Source of the DNA: Aquidulcibacter paucihalophilus
Lineage (GTDB): Bacteria > Pseudomonadota > Alphaproteobacteria > Caulobacterales > Aquidulcibacteraceae
Direction of reading: 5' to 3'
DNA length: 64,000 nucleotides
Assembly (NCBI RefSeq): GCF_002105465.1
Contig: NZ_NCSQ01000174.1
Location: 1 to 64,000 of the forward strand
Positions 25,179-34,037 of this stretch are shown here, one piece after another. The position numbers and the translations under genes were made by a program. Each line of letters starts with the position of its first letter. Positions within the stretch are counted from its first letter, which is position 1. Under the pieces are notes generated by a model, which saw nothing but the letters and a program-made list of their open reading frames with translations, made no database searches and was not told where the DNA came from.

Positions 25179-27497
25179 ATGAAGCCTTGGATAATGCGGC
25201 CCATGTTCCTGACCTTGCTGGCCGCAGGCCAAGCCCATGCGCAAAGTTTGCCGCCCAGCGTGACGCAAGAAGCCCGGACTTTGCCGGGTCTATCCCAGTC
25301 GGGCGAGATCATTATGGATCGGGCTGGCATTCCCCATATTTATGCGGCCAATGCGCGCGATGGCTTCTTCCTGCAAGGCTATGCTGTGGCGCGCGACCGG
25401 CTGTGGCAGATAGATTTGTGGCGCAAGCGCGGGCTCGGCCGCCTCACCGCCAGCTTTGGCCCAAGCTATGTCGAACAAGACCGTGCAGCCCGCCTCCTCC
25501 TCTATCGCGGCGATATGGCCGCCGAATGGAATGCCTATCCATCTGACGCCAAGGCGTGGACTGAAAGCTTTGTTGCGGGCATCAATGCCTATATTTTAGA
25601 GACCGAGCGCGGACACCAAAAGCTTCCCATCGAATTTGTCGCAACCGGCACAAGGCCAGAGCGCTGGGAAGCGGATGATGTGGTGCGCATTCGCTCGAAT
25701 GCATTGGCTTCAAACCTCACCTCTGAAGTGGCCCGCGCCCGCGCGCTGTGCGGTGGGGATGTGAAGCTAGAGCCTTTACGGCGCAGGCTAGAGCCGGCCA
25801 CAGACGTTAAAATCCCGCAAGGCCTCGACCCCTGCAGCATTCCCCAAGCGGTCCTCGACACTTTCACGCTCGGCACCACCGACGTGAAGTTTGACGGAAA
25901 AGTCTTGGTTATGGCCCGTCACGATCACGAAAGCCAAGAAGGTTCCAACAATTGGGTGATCGGCCCAGAGCGCAGCGCTACGGGCAGGCCCATCCTGGCA
26001 AATGACCCCCATCGCGCCCAATCCATCCCCAATCTGCGCTATCTCTCCCATATTGATACGCCCGAATTAAAACTGGCAGGGGCAGGCGAACCGGCACTAC
26101 CCGGAATCAGCTTTGGCCATAATGGCGAGATTGCTTGGGCTTTGACGATCTTTGCAATTGACCAACAAGATCTGGTCGTCAACGACGCCAAAGTCGCCTT
26201 GAAAACAGTCCGCGAGACCATCGAAATCAAAGGCCAAGCCAGCCAAGAAGTCGTGCTAAAATTCAGTGCCGATGGGCCAATCCTGTATGAAGATCCCGCA
26301 ACCCAGCGCAGCTTTGCCTTACGCACGACTTGGAGTCAGCCCGGCGGCTCTGCCTATTTCAACGCGGCTTGGGCCTTTCAGGCAAAGTCGTGGGATGCGT
26401 TTTTGGTCGCCCGCAACCATTGGGGCGCGCCGCCTCTAAACTTGCTCTATGCTGACCAGAAGGGCGATATTGGCTGGGCACCAGGTGGCTTTGTTCCCAT
26501 CCGCAAAACCGGTGATGGCTTGTTGCCTGTGCCGGCTGGCGATGCCTACAATTGGACTGGCTTGCTCGACCCCAAGCGCATGCCCGTCCAGCACAATCCG
26601 AAAGAGGGCTTTATTGCGACCGCCAATGAAAGGAATGTGCCTGCGGGCTATCCCCACTTTCTGGCTTTGGAATGGGCCGACCCGAGCCGGGCGACCCGCA
26701 TCCATGAAGTGATCCGGTCCAAACCCAAGTTTGGCATCGCCGACGCCATGGCGCTTCAGAATGATGTCACCTCCCCCTTCGCGCGGCGCACGGTGGCGCT
26801 CCTCAAAGACCTGAAAGGGCGAAGCCAAGCCGAAGTCTCTGCCCTGTCACTCTTAGCCGGGTGGGATGGCTCTATGGGCGTGGACTCTGCCGCTGCGGCC
26901 TTGTTTGAGATTTGGGTAGGCCGCTTTGTGGGCGAGAGTGCGGTTAAGCATGTGGTGCCCGAAGCAGCCCGCGCGACCTTTGGCCGTCCGCCTGCAATCT
27001 CAGTCATTCCCGTGCTGGAGGCTGGATCCTTACTGGGCGCGGATCCCGCCCAAAAGCGGGGCGAAATCCTGCTGGAATCGCTTGGGCTTGCTTGGGCTGA
27101 GGCTGAGCGTCTTCTGGGGCAAGACGCGCGCCAATGGCGCTGGGGAAGCTTACATGTTGCGGATTTCAAGCCCGCGTTGCCCATTCCCGGACGCGACGGA
27201 GAGCGCCGCGTCGGCCCCTTCCCCATCGGGGGCAGCGGCACAAGCCCCAATGCCACAAGCTGGACGGGTGACTATAAATTTGCCTCCGGCCCTTCGGTGC
27301 GCTTGGTGATAGATGTGGGGGCGTGGGACAATAGCATGGTGATCAATAATCCCGGCCAATCGGGCGATCCAGCCAGCCCCCATTATCGCGACCTCTTCCC
27401 ACTATGGGCCAGCGGCCGCTACGTGCCGTTCGTGTGGACCCGCGCGCGGGTTTTGCAAGAAGCCGAACACGTCATCCACGTGACGCCGGGGCGCTAG
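25179..27497 (+). CDS. Penicillin acylase family protein (Ntn hydrolase; possible acyl-homoserine lactone acylase)
   Basis: Secreted amidase of the N-terminal-nucleophile superfamily. From ATG at 25179 (GGAGAG seven bases upstream) the 772 residues begin with a signal peptide (MKPWIMRPMFLTLLAAGQAHAQS). The alpha subunit starts with GEIIMDRAGIPHIYA and AVARDRLWQIDLWRKRGLG. Autocleavage is expected between Gly255 and Ser256 in QEGSNNWVIGPERSATG, where the Ser becomes the nucleophile. The beta subunit carries ILANDPHRAQSIPN and NHWGAPPLNLLYADQKGDIGW. An alternative ATG at 25140 overlaps the previous stop but would precede the signal peptide with 13 residues. The substrate could be beta-lactams, acyl-homoserine lactones or other amides. 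Confidence 0.9.
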   Translation: MKPWIMRPMFLTLLAAGQAHAQSLPPSVTQEARTLPGLSQSGEIIMDRAGIPHIYAANARDGFFLQGYAVARDRLWQIDLWRKRGLGRLTASFGPSYVEQDRAARLLLYRGDMAAEWNAYPSDAKAWTESFVAGINAYILETERGHQKLPIEFVATGTRPERWEADDVVRIRSNALASNLTSEVARARALCGGDVKLEPLRRRLEPATDVKIPQGLDPCSIPQAVLDTFTLGTTDVKFDGKVLVMARHDHESQEGSNNWVIGPERSATGRPILANDPHRAQSIPNLRYLSHIDTPELKLAGAGEPALPGISFGHNGEIAWALTIFAIDQQDLVVNDAKVALKTVRETIEIKGQASQEVVLKFSADGPILYEDPATQRSFALRTTWSQPGGSAYFNAAWAFQAKSWDAFLVARNHWGAPPLNLLYADQKGDIGWAPGGFVPIRKTGDGLLPVPAGDAYNWTGLLDPKRMPVQHNPKEGFIATANERNVPAGYPHFLALEWADPSRATRIHEVIRSKPKFGIADAMALQNDVTSPFARRTVALLKDLKGRSQAEVSALSLLAGWDGSMGVDSAAAALFEIWVGRFVGESAVKHVVPEAARATFGRPPAISVIPVLEAGSLLGADPAQKRGEILLESLGLAWAEAERLLGQDARQWRWGSLHVADFKPALPIPGRDGERRVGPFPIGGSGTSPNATSWTGDYKFASGPSVRLVIDVGAWDNSMVINNPGQSGDPASPHYRDLFPLWASGRYVPFVWTRARVLQEAEHVIHVTPGR

Positions 27498-27531
27498 AGG
27501 GACGCGGGGGTCTAGATGGCCCCTCCTGCCC

Positions 27532-27819
27532 CTATAAATTCCCAACCACCACACGAAACGGATGGATGGTGTGGGACTTGAATACACCTGCACGCGCATA
27601 GGGATCGTTGGCGGCAAAGGCCTCCACGGCAGCTTGATCGGCGACATCGAGGATGAAATGCGACCCGATCGGCCCACCGTCTGGTGCATCTAGAACAGGA
27701 CCGGCCAACTTCACCGCGGCACCAAAGCTGGCGACATAATCAAGATGAGCTGGGCGCGTCGCCAAACGTTTGTCCAAAGCGCCTGCATGATCCAAGCATG
27801 TCAAAAGAAATAGGGTCAC
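27532..27819 (-). CDS. YciI family protein
   Basis: A 95-residue protein of the YCII/DGPF-like alpha-beta barrel fold, with the conserved His-Asp type residues in LTCLDHAGALDKRLATRPAHLDYV and an ANDPYARAGVFKSHTIHPFRVV segment. It starts at GTG 27819, whose first base is the last base of the gpsA stop (TAGTG), so translation is coupled to gpsA. The gpsA-yciI pairing is common in alphaproteobacteria. The biochemical role is not established. Confidence 0.9.
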   Translation of the reverse strand: MTLFLLTCLDHAGALDKRLATRPAHLDYVASFGAAVKLAGPVLDAPDGGPIGSHFILDVADQAAVEAFAANDPYARAGVFKSHTIHPFRVVVGNL

Positions 27820-28811
27820 TAGTCTGCCTCCACCTTGAATGGCCGCGAAAGAAGCTTTCCAATGGCCTGCGCGACATCAACCCGTCCAGCCAAGATGGCA
27901 GCGACAGCTTCACAAATCGGCATGGCAACGCCCTTGCTGGCGGCAAGTTCTAATAGCGCTGGGGCGGTGGAGGCCCCTTCGGCGATGCTGCGTTTGCCCG
28001 CTGTGGCTTCTTGGAAGCTCTGCCCCTGGCCCAAAGCATAGCCCAAAGCAAAATTCCGCGACGTGGCGCTTGAACAGGTCAAGACCAGATCGCCCAAGCC
28101 GCAGAGGCCGGCCAGTGTGCGGGCGTCCGCCCCCATGGCGACGCCAAGCCGCGTCATTTCGGCAAAGCCGCGCGTGATCAAGGCTGCGCGCGCACTTTCG
28201 CCAAGGCCCCGGCCTTCGGCCATGCCACAGGCGATGGCTAAGACGTTTTTCACCGCGCCGCCGATTTCGGCCCCCACCAGGTCGGTTGCGAGATAGGGCC
28301 TGAAAGTCGCAATGCCGATCAACTCAACCAAGCGCGCGCCAATTTGTGAGTCCCCGCACGCCAAAGTAACCGCTGTGGGCAGGCCGACGGCCACGTCTTT
28401 GGCAAAGCTCGGCCCCGATAAAACAGCGCCAACACAGTTTGGCAGCACTTCGGCCAACACATCGGTCATCAATTTCTGCGTGCCCTGCTCAATGCCTTTG
28501 GAGCACAAAACGACAGGCGTGCCTGCCCGCACATGAGGGGCGAGCCCGCTTAAAGTCTGGCGCATGAATTGGGCTGGCACAACCGCCAAAATAGCATCGG
28601 ACGAGGCCAAATCGGCTAAATGACCCGTGGCACGAATGCGAGGAGACAACTTAACCTGGGGCAAGAAAAGACTATTTTCGCCAGTCGTCGCAATGCTGTC
28701 CAGAACTTCGGGCTCGAGCGCCCAAAGGCAGACAGTGTGGCCCGCGGTGGCGGCTACTTGCGCTAAAGCAGTGCCCCAAGCCCCTGCTCCAAGGATGCCA
28801 ATTTCTGCCAT
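27819..28811 (-). CDS. gpsA: Glycerol-3-phosphate dehydrogenase [NAD(P)+]
   Basis: Reduces dihydroxyacetone phosphate to sn-glycerol 3-phosphate for phospholipid synthesis. From ATG at 28811 the 330 residues begin with the dinucleotide fold [14 protein letters not shown]. They contain [31 protein letters not shown] and the catalytic-lysine region [17 protein letters not shown], and TFGxCG-like [17 protein letters not shown]. An upstream in-frame start at 28859 would add 16 residues before the Rossmann fold and is rejected. tsaD normally lies next to gpsA in this class; here they are 2.3 kb apart. Confidence 0.96.
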   Translation of the reverse strand: MAEIGILGAGAWGTALAQVAATAGHTVCLWALEPEVLDSIATTGENSLFLPQVKLSPRIRATGHLADLASSDAILAVVPAQFMRQTLSGLAPHVRAGTPVVLCSKGIEQGTQKLMTDVLAEVLPNCVGAVLSGPSFAKDVAVGLPTAVTLACGDSQIGARLVELIGIATFRPYLATDLVGAEIGGAVKNVLAIACGMAEGRGLGESARAALITRGFAEMTRLGVAMGADARTLAGLCGLGDLVLTCSSATSRNFALGYALGQGQSFQEATAGKRSIAEGASTAPALLELAASKGVAMPICEAVAAILAGRVDVAQAIGKLLSRPFKVEAD

Positions 28812-28865
28812 TTTGTGCCTGTTTCCCTCCGAAAAATTTGACGCCGCCGTCAGATTCATAAAAAC

Positions 28866-28887
28866 TGAACATTTTGTTGATTGTTCA
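28866..28887. promoter_or_regulatory. TetR-type operator 1 (between gpsA and the TetR gene)
   Basis: TGAAC, 12 bases, GTTCA forms an exact inverted repeat 26 bp upstream of the TetR ATG. A second site of identical arm sequence and identical 12-base spacing lies at 29764-29785. The right half ATTGTTCATT is shared letter for letter by both sites. Confidence 0.65.
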
Positions 28888-28912
28888 TTATTTTTAGTCT
28901 AAGGGGTTTCGC

Positions 28913-29500
28913 ATGGATGACAAAGCAGAAACCCGCGATCGTATTCTGGAAGCCGCTGGCCGGCGGTTCGACCATTACGGTTACAATAAAACAACGATGT
29001 CTGAGATCGCTGCCGACCTCAAGATGTCGACGGGAAATCTGTACAGATTCTACCCTTCCAAGCTGGATATTGCCGAAGCCTTTGCCCGCGCCCATGAGGT
29101 CGAGGAAGATGCCATTATGGAAGGGATTGTCGAGTCCGCCAGCCCAGCCGAAGTGCGGATGCGCGAGTTCCACCGTACGGTGCTGGAACGCACGTTCAAT
29201 ATGATTGATAAAAACAAGAAGCTGTTTGAGCTTGCCCAAGCGATCACCCAAGAGCGCCCAGCCTATTCAAATCGGCGGCTAGCGGCAGAGCGGGTCTATC
29301 TTGAGAAAATCTTGAAAGACGGCATTGAGGAGGGATCCTTTGACCCGTGCGACAATCTCGACGAATTGGCTGAAATGATCCAATGCGCCACCATGAAGTT
29401 CCGCTTCCCTCAGCTCTATAATTGCTTCCGCATTGATATGCTCCGGCGTGAACTCGAAGGCACCATGGATTTGCTCTATCGCGGCCTTCTCAAGCGCTAA
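28913..29500 (+). CDS. TetR/AcrR family transcriptional regulator
   Basis: The 195 residues start with a standard TetR DNA-binding domain: RDRILEAAGRRFDHYGYNKTTMSEIAADLKMSTGNLYRFYPSKLDIAEAFAR, with the recognition helix about residues 37-45. The all-helical C-terminal ligand domain has an ERPAYSNRRLAAERVYLEKIL segment as in several acyl-ligand-type TetR proteins. AAGGGG precedes the ATG at moderate spacing. The gene sits between two matching TGAAC-N12-GTTCA operators, so self-regulation and control of the peptide gene at 29853 are likely. Ligand unknown. Confidence 0.92.
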   Translation: MDDKAETRDRILEAAGRRFDHYGYNKTTMSEIAADLKMSTGNLYRFYPSKLDIAEAFARAHEVEEDAIMEGIVESASPAEVRMREFHRTVLERTFNMIDKNKKLFELAQAITQERPAYSNRRLAAERVYLEKILKDGIEEGSFDPCDNLDELAEMIQCATMKFRFPQLYNCFRIDMLRRELEGTMDLLYRGLLKR

Positions 29501-29761
29501 TCCGAAGAAGCCCTGCGCATTGCCCGCTTGGATGGGTGCGTTTTATTCCCGCCGAAACCGAAGCAAAGAGCGGGGACCCCAAAGGACTTTGCGGCACGAG
29601 GTCCCCGATGGGCGGACGTCATCGGGCCCGTCAGCCTTGCGGTGAAGTTTCATCCCGAAAGCTTTGGTGCAGTCCAGTCAGGCTGCACGCCATAGGCTGT
29701 CCCCTCTAAAGACCCGCCGACACCCCTCCCAAAGCCGCTCCCTGTTTCCTTACTGCTAATT

Positions 29762-29787
29762 AATGAACGATGTGCAAATTGTTCATT
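29762..29787. promoter_or_regulatory. TetR-type operator 2 (overlapping the -35 box of the peptide gene)
   Basis: AATGAAC (29762-29768), 12 bases, GTTCATT (29781-29787) is an exact inverted repeat. Its core TGAAC-N12-GTTCA is identical in layout to operator 1. Its right arm shares two bases with the -35 hexamer TTGACA at 29786-29791, a geometry expected for repression. Confidence 0.7.
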
Positions 29788-29814
29788 GACAAGCGTGCAG
29801 CGTTTTTCTATATA
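29786..29814 (+). promoter_or_regulatory. Strong sigma-70 type promoter for the small peptide gene
   Basis: TTGACA (29786-29791), 17 bases, TATATA (29809-29814): a perfect -35 box, ideal spacing and a good -10 box, the best vegetative promoter match noticed in the window. The expected transcript starts near 29821, about 32 nt before the ATG at 29853. Confidence 0.75.
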
Positions 29815-29852
29815 GACTGCATAAACACACAAAACAGAAACGGATCCTCCCC

Positions 29853-29966
29853 ATGACCAACACAAATTCGAACCCACATCTCTGGAGCTTAACCTTGGCA
29901 GCCTTCCTCGTGCTCTCCATCCTCGCCCCAGTTGGCGAATTGGCAGCCCGGGCAGCTGGCTACTAA
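29853..29966 (+). CDS. 37-residue single-pass membrane peptide, unknown function
   Basis: An ATG at 29853 opens 37 codons ending in TAA at 29964-29966. The predicted peptide has a short polar start (MTNTNSNPHLW), one hydrophobic segment (about residues 12-27, SLTLAAFLVLSILAPV) and a short tail GELAARAAGY. It sits directly behind a near-consensus promoter that overlaps a TetR operator, which argues that it is really expressed. The ribosome-binding site is weak (GGAT). A terminator-like hairpin lies 90 bp downstream. It could be a stress-induced membrane peptide or a regulator of an inner-membrane complex; no homologue is recognised by eye. Confidence 0.6.
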   Translation: MTNTNSNPHLWSLTLAAFLVLSILAPVGELAARAAGY

Positions 29967-30056
29967 GCCCAGAACATCGGGCTTCGGCCCAAGCCTTCTA
30001 GCCAACCTTTTCCCAAGCCCCACGTCTCCCCCCCCCAAAATCGGACGTGCTACTCC

Positions 30057-30088
30057 GCCGCCAAAGCCCCCCGCTTTGGCGGCATTTT
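30057..30088 (+). terminator. Rho-independent terminator upstream of the glycosyltransferase gene
   Basis: GCCGCCAAAG (30057-30066), a 7-base loop and CTTTGGCGGC (30074-30083) form an exact 10-bp stem followed by ATTTT. It probably ends the small peptide transcript. A run of nine C (30028-30036) inside another inverted repeat lies just upstream. Confidence 0.8.
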
Positions 30089-30159
30089 CCTGTGTGAAGC
30101 GCTAGACTTGGTAAGGAATGAGCGACCCTTTTGTGCGATAAGGTGAGCAGGAAGCGGGG

Positions 30160-31167
30160 GTGCCGAAGCGTCACGCCTGCCAAAGAGGCAGATATCAAGT
30201 GACCAAAACGGCGTCTGAGGCACCCATTATCAGCGTGATCATCCCAACCTTTCACCGGCCAGACGGTGCCTTGGCGGCGGTGCGCTCCATTCTGGGTCAA
30301 GAAAATGCGCCATCGCTGGAGATCATTCTGGTCGATAATGATGCCAAACAATCCTGCAAAGCCACGGCAGACCTCTTGGCACAAGAGGTGGGTCAAACGC
30401 CCTTCATCTATGCGGTCGAGCCCGCCGCCGGGGTCGCCAATGCACGCAACAAGGCCGTCAGCCTTGCGCGCGGTGCCTTCATCGCCTTCCTGGATGATGA
30501 TGAAGTGGCCAAGCCAAATTGGCTGGCTAATCTGGTCAGAGCGCAACAGGAGACGGGTGCGGATGTGGTGTTTGGCCCGATTGAAGCCCGCTTGCCCGTT
30601 GAGCACAACGTGCCGCACACCTATTTTCAAAACTTCTTTTCCCGCAGACTTGATGGGCCAACGCGCTTGATCGACATTCCTTATGGCTGCGGCAATTGTT
30701 TTTTAAAGCGCGAAACCGTCTTCACCAAGGCAGAGCCCTTCAACCCGGCTGCCAATGAAACCGGGGGCGAGGATGATATTTTATGGCGCGAAGTGGTGGC
30801 CAAAGGTGGCCGGTTCGGCTGGGCTGAGGATGCATGGGTCTATGAAGACGTGCCACCCAGCCGGGCGACTTGGGCCTATCTGACCAAGCGTGCCTTTGCC
30901 TTTGGCCATAACACCACCGGCCAATGGTATCATCGGGCCGACCGGGATTATGGGCGCATGGTGTTTTCCATGGTCAAAGGCGTGGCGCAGGCGCTGGCGC
31001 TGGCACCCTTGGTCGCCCTCTTATGGGTGACCCGGCATGAGCGTTTAGCTTGGGCCTATGACAAGATGTGGCGCGGGCTTGGCAAAGTCTTTTGGTTTGG
31101 GCCGTTCCGGGTTGGCTTCTACGGTGCCGCCGCAGAGAAAAAGCAAGTGGCTGCCCAAAAGGCCTAA
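30160..31167 (+). CDS. Glycosyltransferase family 2 protein
   Basis: The 335-residue GT-A fold enzyme transfers a sugar from a nucleotide donor. It has [55 protein letters not shown] (DxD-like metal site) and an acceptor region with [12 protein letters not shown] hydrophobic stretch near residues 273-290 ([19 protein letters not shown]) suggests membrane attachment. The GTG at 30160 has AGGAAGCGGGG upstream; a GTG at 30199 directly before [12 protein letters not shown] is an equally plausible start. It sits alone between the TetR/peptide unit and convergent tsaD, whose stop it overlaps by three bases. The sugar and acceptor are unknown. Confidence 0.88.
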   Translation: MPKRHACQRGRYQVTKTASEAPIISVIIPTFHRPDGALAAVRSILGQENAPSLEIILVDNDAKQSCKATADLLAQEVGQTPFIYAVEPAAGVANARNKAVSLARGAFIAFLDDDEVAKPNWLANLVRAQQETGADVVFGPIEARLPVEHNVPHTYFQNFFSRRLDGPTRLIDIPYGCGNCFLKRETVFTKAEPFNPAANETGGEDDILWREVVAKGGRFGWAEDAWVYEDVPPSRATWAYLTKRAFAFGHNTTGQWYHRADRDYGRMVFSMVKGVAQALALAPLVALLWVTRHERLAWAYDKMWRGLGKVFWFGPFRVGFYGAAAEKKQVAAQKA

Positions 31168-32273
31168 GCCTTCGCCCCCTTACGCCCCGTCTTATACATG
31201 GGGGCAGCGCGCGCAGCTTCGCCATCCAAGGGCCAGCGCGGACGGGCTGGCGCATCCAAATCATCCGACAGGCCTTGGGCCAAACGCTCTGCCCCGGCAA
31301 GGGCAATCATCGCAGCATTATCGCCACAATAGGCCAAGGCCGGGGCGAAAAAGGACCAGCCAAACGTGTCGCATAATGCTTCTAATCGGCTGCGCAGCGT
31401 TAGATTGGCTGCCACCCCGCCTGCGACGACAAAGCGGCCAGTCTGCCCCTCTGGCAGCGCCATGGCCGTGATGGCCTGACGCGTGCGATCCACCAAAACA
31501 TCGCCAACAGCGGCCTGAAAACTGGCACAAAGATCGGCAATATCCTGCTCCGTAACGGTGCCCAACGCCGCTGCCTCACGCGCAACCGCCGTCTTGAGGC
31601 CGGCAAAGGAAAAGTCGCAGCCGGGCCGGCCCTTAAGGGGGCGGGGCAAGTCAAACCGTTTGGGGTCCCCCGTCCGCGCCGCCCGCTCTACCGCTGGCCC
31701 ACCGGGATAGCCTAGCCCTAAAACTTTTGCGGTCTTGTCAAAAGCCTCGCCCACCGCATCATCAATCGTCGAGCCCAAGCGTTCACACGCATCCAGCCCG
31801 CCAACCCGCAAGAGCTGGCAATGCCCGCCCGACACCAGCAGCAATAGGTAAGGAAAGGGCACATCGGCTTCCAACCGGGGCGAGAGGGCATGGCCTTCCA
31901 AATGATTGACCGCCACCAGGGGCAAGTTGCGCGCCAAGGAAATGGCCTTACCCGTCAACAGGCCCACCATCACCCCACCAATCAGGCCAGGCCCTGCAGT
32001 TGCCGCCACGCCGGTTAAATCTTGGAAGCCGAGGCCTGCCTGGGTCATGGCCTGATGGATCACATGGTCAATCACCTCAACATGGGCGCGGGCTGCAATC
32101 TCGGGCACCACCCCGCCATAGGGCGCATGGGCCTCAATCTGACTGGCGATAATGCTGGACAAAACCCGCGCCCGACCATTCTGCAAAGCCACCACAGCCG
32201 CAGCAGTTTCATCGCAACTGGTTTCCAGTCCAAGGACGATTTGTGGATCAGAAGTGGGTATCTGTCGGCTCAT
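31164..32273 (-). CDS. tsaD: tRNA N6-adenosine threonylcarbamoyltransferase TsaD
   Basis: Transfers the threonylcarbamoyl group to A37 of ANN-decoding tRNAs together with TsaB and TsaE. The 369 residues show the ASKHA fold with [15 protein letters not shown] at the start and the metal-binding HLEGH at residues 124-128. Further signatures are [16 protein letters not shown] and the late [17 protein letters not shown]. It is divergent from hemC (50-bp gap), the conserved alphaproteobacterial arrangement, but gpsA, which usually follows it, lies 2.3 kb further on. Confidence 0.97.
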   Translation of the reverse strand: MSRQIPTSDPQIVLGLETSCDETAAAVVALQNGRARVLSSIIASQIEAHAPYGGVVPEIAARAHVEVIDHVIHQAMTQAGLGFQDLTGVAATAGPGLIGGVMVGLLTGKAISLARNLPLVAVNHLEGHALSPRLEADVPFPYLLLLVSGGHCQLLRVGGLDACERLGSTIDDAVGEAFDKTAKVLGLGYPGGPAVERAARTGDPKRFDLPRPLKGRPGCDFSFAGLKTAVAREAAALGTVTEQDIADLCASFQAAVGDVLVDRTRQAITAMALPEGQTGRFVVAGGVAANLTLRSRLEALCDTFGWSFFAPALAYCGDNAAMIALAGAERLAQGLSDDLDAPARPRWPLDGEAARAAPMYKTGRKGAKA

Positions 32274-32350
32274 GCTGGCTCCGAAGCTTGACCTGCCTTG
32301 CCACTAGGGGTGATTAGTAAGAGATGCAACGCTCTGAACTGGAACCTATC

Positions 32351-33289
32351 ATGCGCATTGGTGCTCGCGGCTCTCCTCTTTCGCTGGCCCAGACCGGCCA
32401 ACTGCGCGCCCTATTGGCCAAAGCGCTGGGAATTCCAAGCGCCGAGATAGACGATAAGCTTCCCATCGTGCCAATCACCACGACAGGCGACCGCATTCAG
32501 GATCGGCCTTTAAGCGAAGCGGGCGGCAAAGGTCTGTTCACCAAGGAGCTTGATGATGCGTTGTTGGATGGCCGGATTGATTGTGCCATTCACTCCCTCA
32601 AGGACGTGCCGACCCAATTGCCAGATGGCATCGTGCTATTGGCAGGACCTGAACGAGAGAACCGCCGCGATGCGTTGGTGACCGTTTCAGGTGCCGGGCT
32701 TGAGGATCTCAAGCACGGAGCGGTGATCGGCTCTGCCAGTCTGCGACGGGCCGCGCAATTGCTGCATGCCCGCCCGGATCTGACCATCGTCTCGTTACGC
32801 GGCAATGTCGGCACGCGGCTTGAGAAACTGAAGGCAGGCCAATGCGATGCAACCCTGTTGGCAGCCGCAGGCTTGGCGCGACTGGGCTTTAGCGATGTGC
32901 CCCATGTCTTGTTGGACCCCGTCGCCATGCCGCCAGCTATCGGCCAAGGCGCGTTGGCCATTACAGCGCGCGCAGGCGATACGGCAACGGCAGCAGCCTT
33001 TGCCAAGATCGCAGACCCTGTAACCGAGATTGAAGTGGCCGCCGAGCGGGCCTTCCTGACCGCCCTAGACGGGTCGTGCCGCACCGCCATTGGTGCGCTG
33101 GCAAGCTTGGACGCCTCGGGCACATTGACCTTTATCGGTGAAGCCTTGCAGGCCGATGGGCAAGAGCGGTGGCGCCTTGATGGGTCCCTTGCCCATGCCA
33201 CAAAAGATAAGGCCGAGGCGCTGGGCACAGAGCTGGGCCAAAAGGTCAAGCACATGGCTGGCAATGCCTTCGCAGGGGCGCATGGATGA
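32351..33289 (+). CDS. hemC: Hydroxymethylbilane synthase (porphobilinogen deaminase)
   Basis: Polymerises four porphobilinogens into hydroxymethylbilane. It contains MRIGARGSPLSLAQT, ITTTGDRIQDRPLSEAGGKGLFTKELD, the catalytic DCAIHSLKDVPT and the dipyrromethane-cofactor cysteine in DGSCRTAIGA. With the ATG at 32351 the cofactor cysteine falls at residue 243, close to 242 in E. coli. An upstream in-frame ATG at 32324 would add nine residues (MQRSELEPI). hemD begins inside its stop region. Confidence 0.96.
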   Translation: MRIGARGSPLSLAQTGQLRALLAKALGIPSAEIDDKLPIVPITTTGDRIQDRPLSEAGGKGLFTKELDDALLDGRIDCAIHSLKDVPTQLPDGIVLLAGPERENRRDALVTVSGAGLEDLKHGAVIGSASLRRAAQLLHARPDLTIVSLRGNVGTRLEKLKAGQCDATLLAAAGLARLGFSDVPHVLLDPVAMPPAIGQGALAITARAGDTATAAAFAKIADPVTEIEVAAERAFLTALDGSCRTAIGALASLDASGTLTFIGEALQADGQERWRLDGSLAHATKDKAEALGTELGQKVKHMAGNAFAGAHG

Positions 33290-34010
33290 GATGAAAGCCT
33301 GTGTGATTACGCGGACGGAACCCGGGGCCCATGCCACTGCAGAGGCGGTGCGTGACCTTGGACTGAGCCCGCTAATCATGCCAGCAGCTCGGGTGGAAAT
33401 CACCCCTGCCACCCTCGACCTTGACGGCGTACAAGCATTGTTGATGACCAGTGCGGCGGCTGCCCGAGCCATTCAGGTGACTGAGACGCTGAAGGCCTTG
33501 CCCCTGTATGCGGTTGGCGATGCCACGGCCGAAGCAGCCATTGCGGCGGGCTTTGAAACGGTGATTTCTGCCGGTGGCGACGGGGCGACTTTGGCGGTCT
33601 TGGCTGCCGACCGCATGAGCCCCAGGCGGGGCGCCTTATTGCACTTGCGGGGCCGGGAAGTGGCGGGCGATGTGACAGGCATGTTGCGCGCCTGTGGTTT
33701 TGAAGCGCGCCATGTGGAGGTGTATGCCACCCATGACCATCCTGATTTCAAAGCCAATATTGTGGCCCTGTTGGCCAAAGACAGCGGCTTTATCCTGATC
33801 CATTCGCCTGCAGGGGCACGCAGGCTTGCTTCTGCTGTAAGCGAACGTGGGGTGGGTTTGGCGGCATGGCGCATTGTGGGCCTGTCGGCTGCTTGCATTA
33901 AGCCTCTGGAAGAATTGGGTTTTAAGTCAACCCACGTCGCGGAAACACCCGATGAAGAAGCGCTGATGGATGCCTTGCGTGACGAAGTTGAGAAACAAAG
34001 CCTTGAGTGA
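33282..34010 (+). CDS. hemD: Uroporphyrinogen-III synthase
   Basis: Closes hydroxymethylbilane with ring-D inversion to give uroporphyrinogen III. The 242 residues are weakly conserved, as always in this family. The two-lobed pattern is visible (VITRTEPGAHATAEAVRDLGLSPLI, VQALLMTSAAAARAI, LYAVGDATAEAAIAAGFETV, LLHLRGREVAGDVTGML, GFILIHSPAGARRL). The ATG at 33282 has AGGGG upstream and overlaps the hemC stop by eight bases; a second ATG at 33291 is possible. Position between hemC and mic60/hemY supports the call. Confidence 0.88.
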   Translation: MDEMKACVITRTEPGAHATAEAVRDLGLSPLIMPAARVEITPATLDLDGVQALLMTSAAAARAIQVTETLKALPLYAVGDATAEAAIAAGFETVISAGGDGATLAVLAADRMSPRRGALLHLRGREVAGDVTGMLRACGFEARHVEVYATHDHPDFKANIVALLAKDSGFILIHSPAGARRLASAVSERGVGLAAWRIVGLSAACIKPLEELGFKSTHVAETPDEEALMDALRDEVEKQSLE

Positions 34011-34037
34011 ATGGGCGCAGCAGAGTTTAACTAGAGT

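Larger units (their letters stand above)
29501..29852 (+). other. Non-coding 352-bp region between the TetR gene and the small peptide gene
   Basis: No convincing protein is encoded here. It holds a long inverted repeat CGGGGACC (29571-29578) / GGTCCCCG (29600-29607) with an inner CAAA/TTTG pairing, a second exact hairpin GTGCAG (29667-29672) / CTGCAC (29683-29688), the second TetR operator and the promoter of the peptide gene. A weak promoter-like pair TTGCCC-17-TTATTC precedes the first hairpin, so a small RNA is possible. Confidence 0.5.

Noticed and set aside
30028..30036. Run of nine C as a phase-variable tract
   Set aside because: It lies in non-coding DNA upstream of a terminator and not in a promoter spacer or ORF, so there is no sign that length changes would switch a gene.
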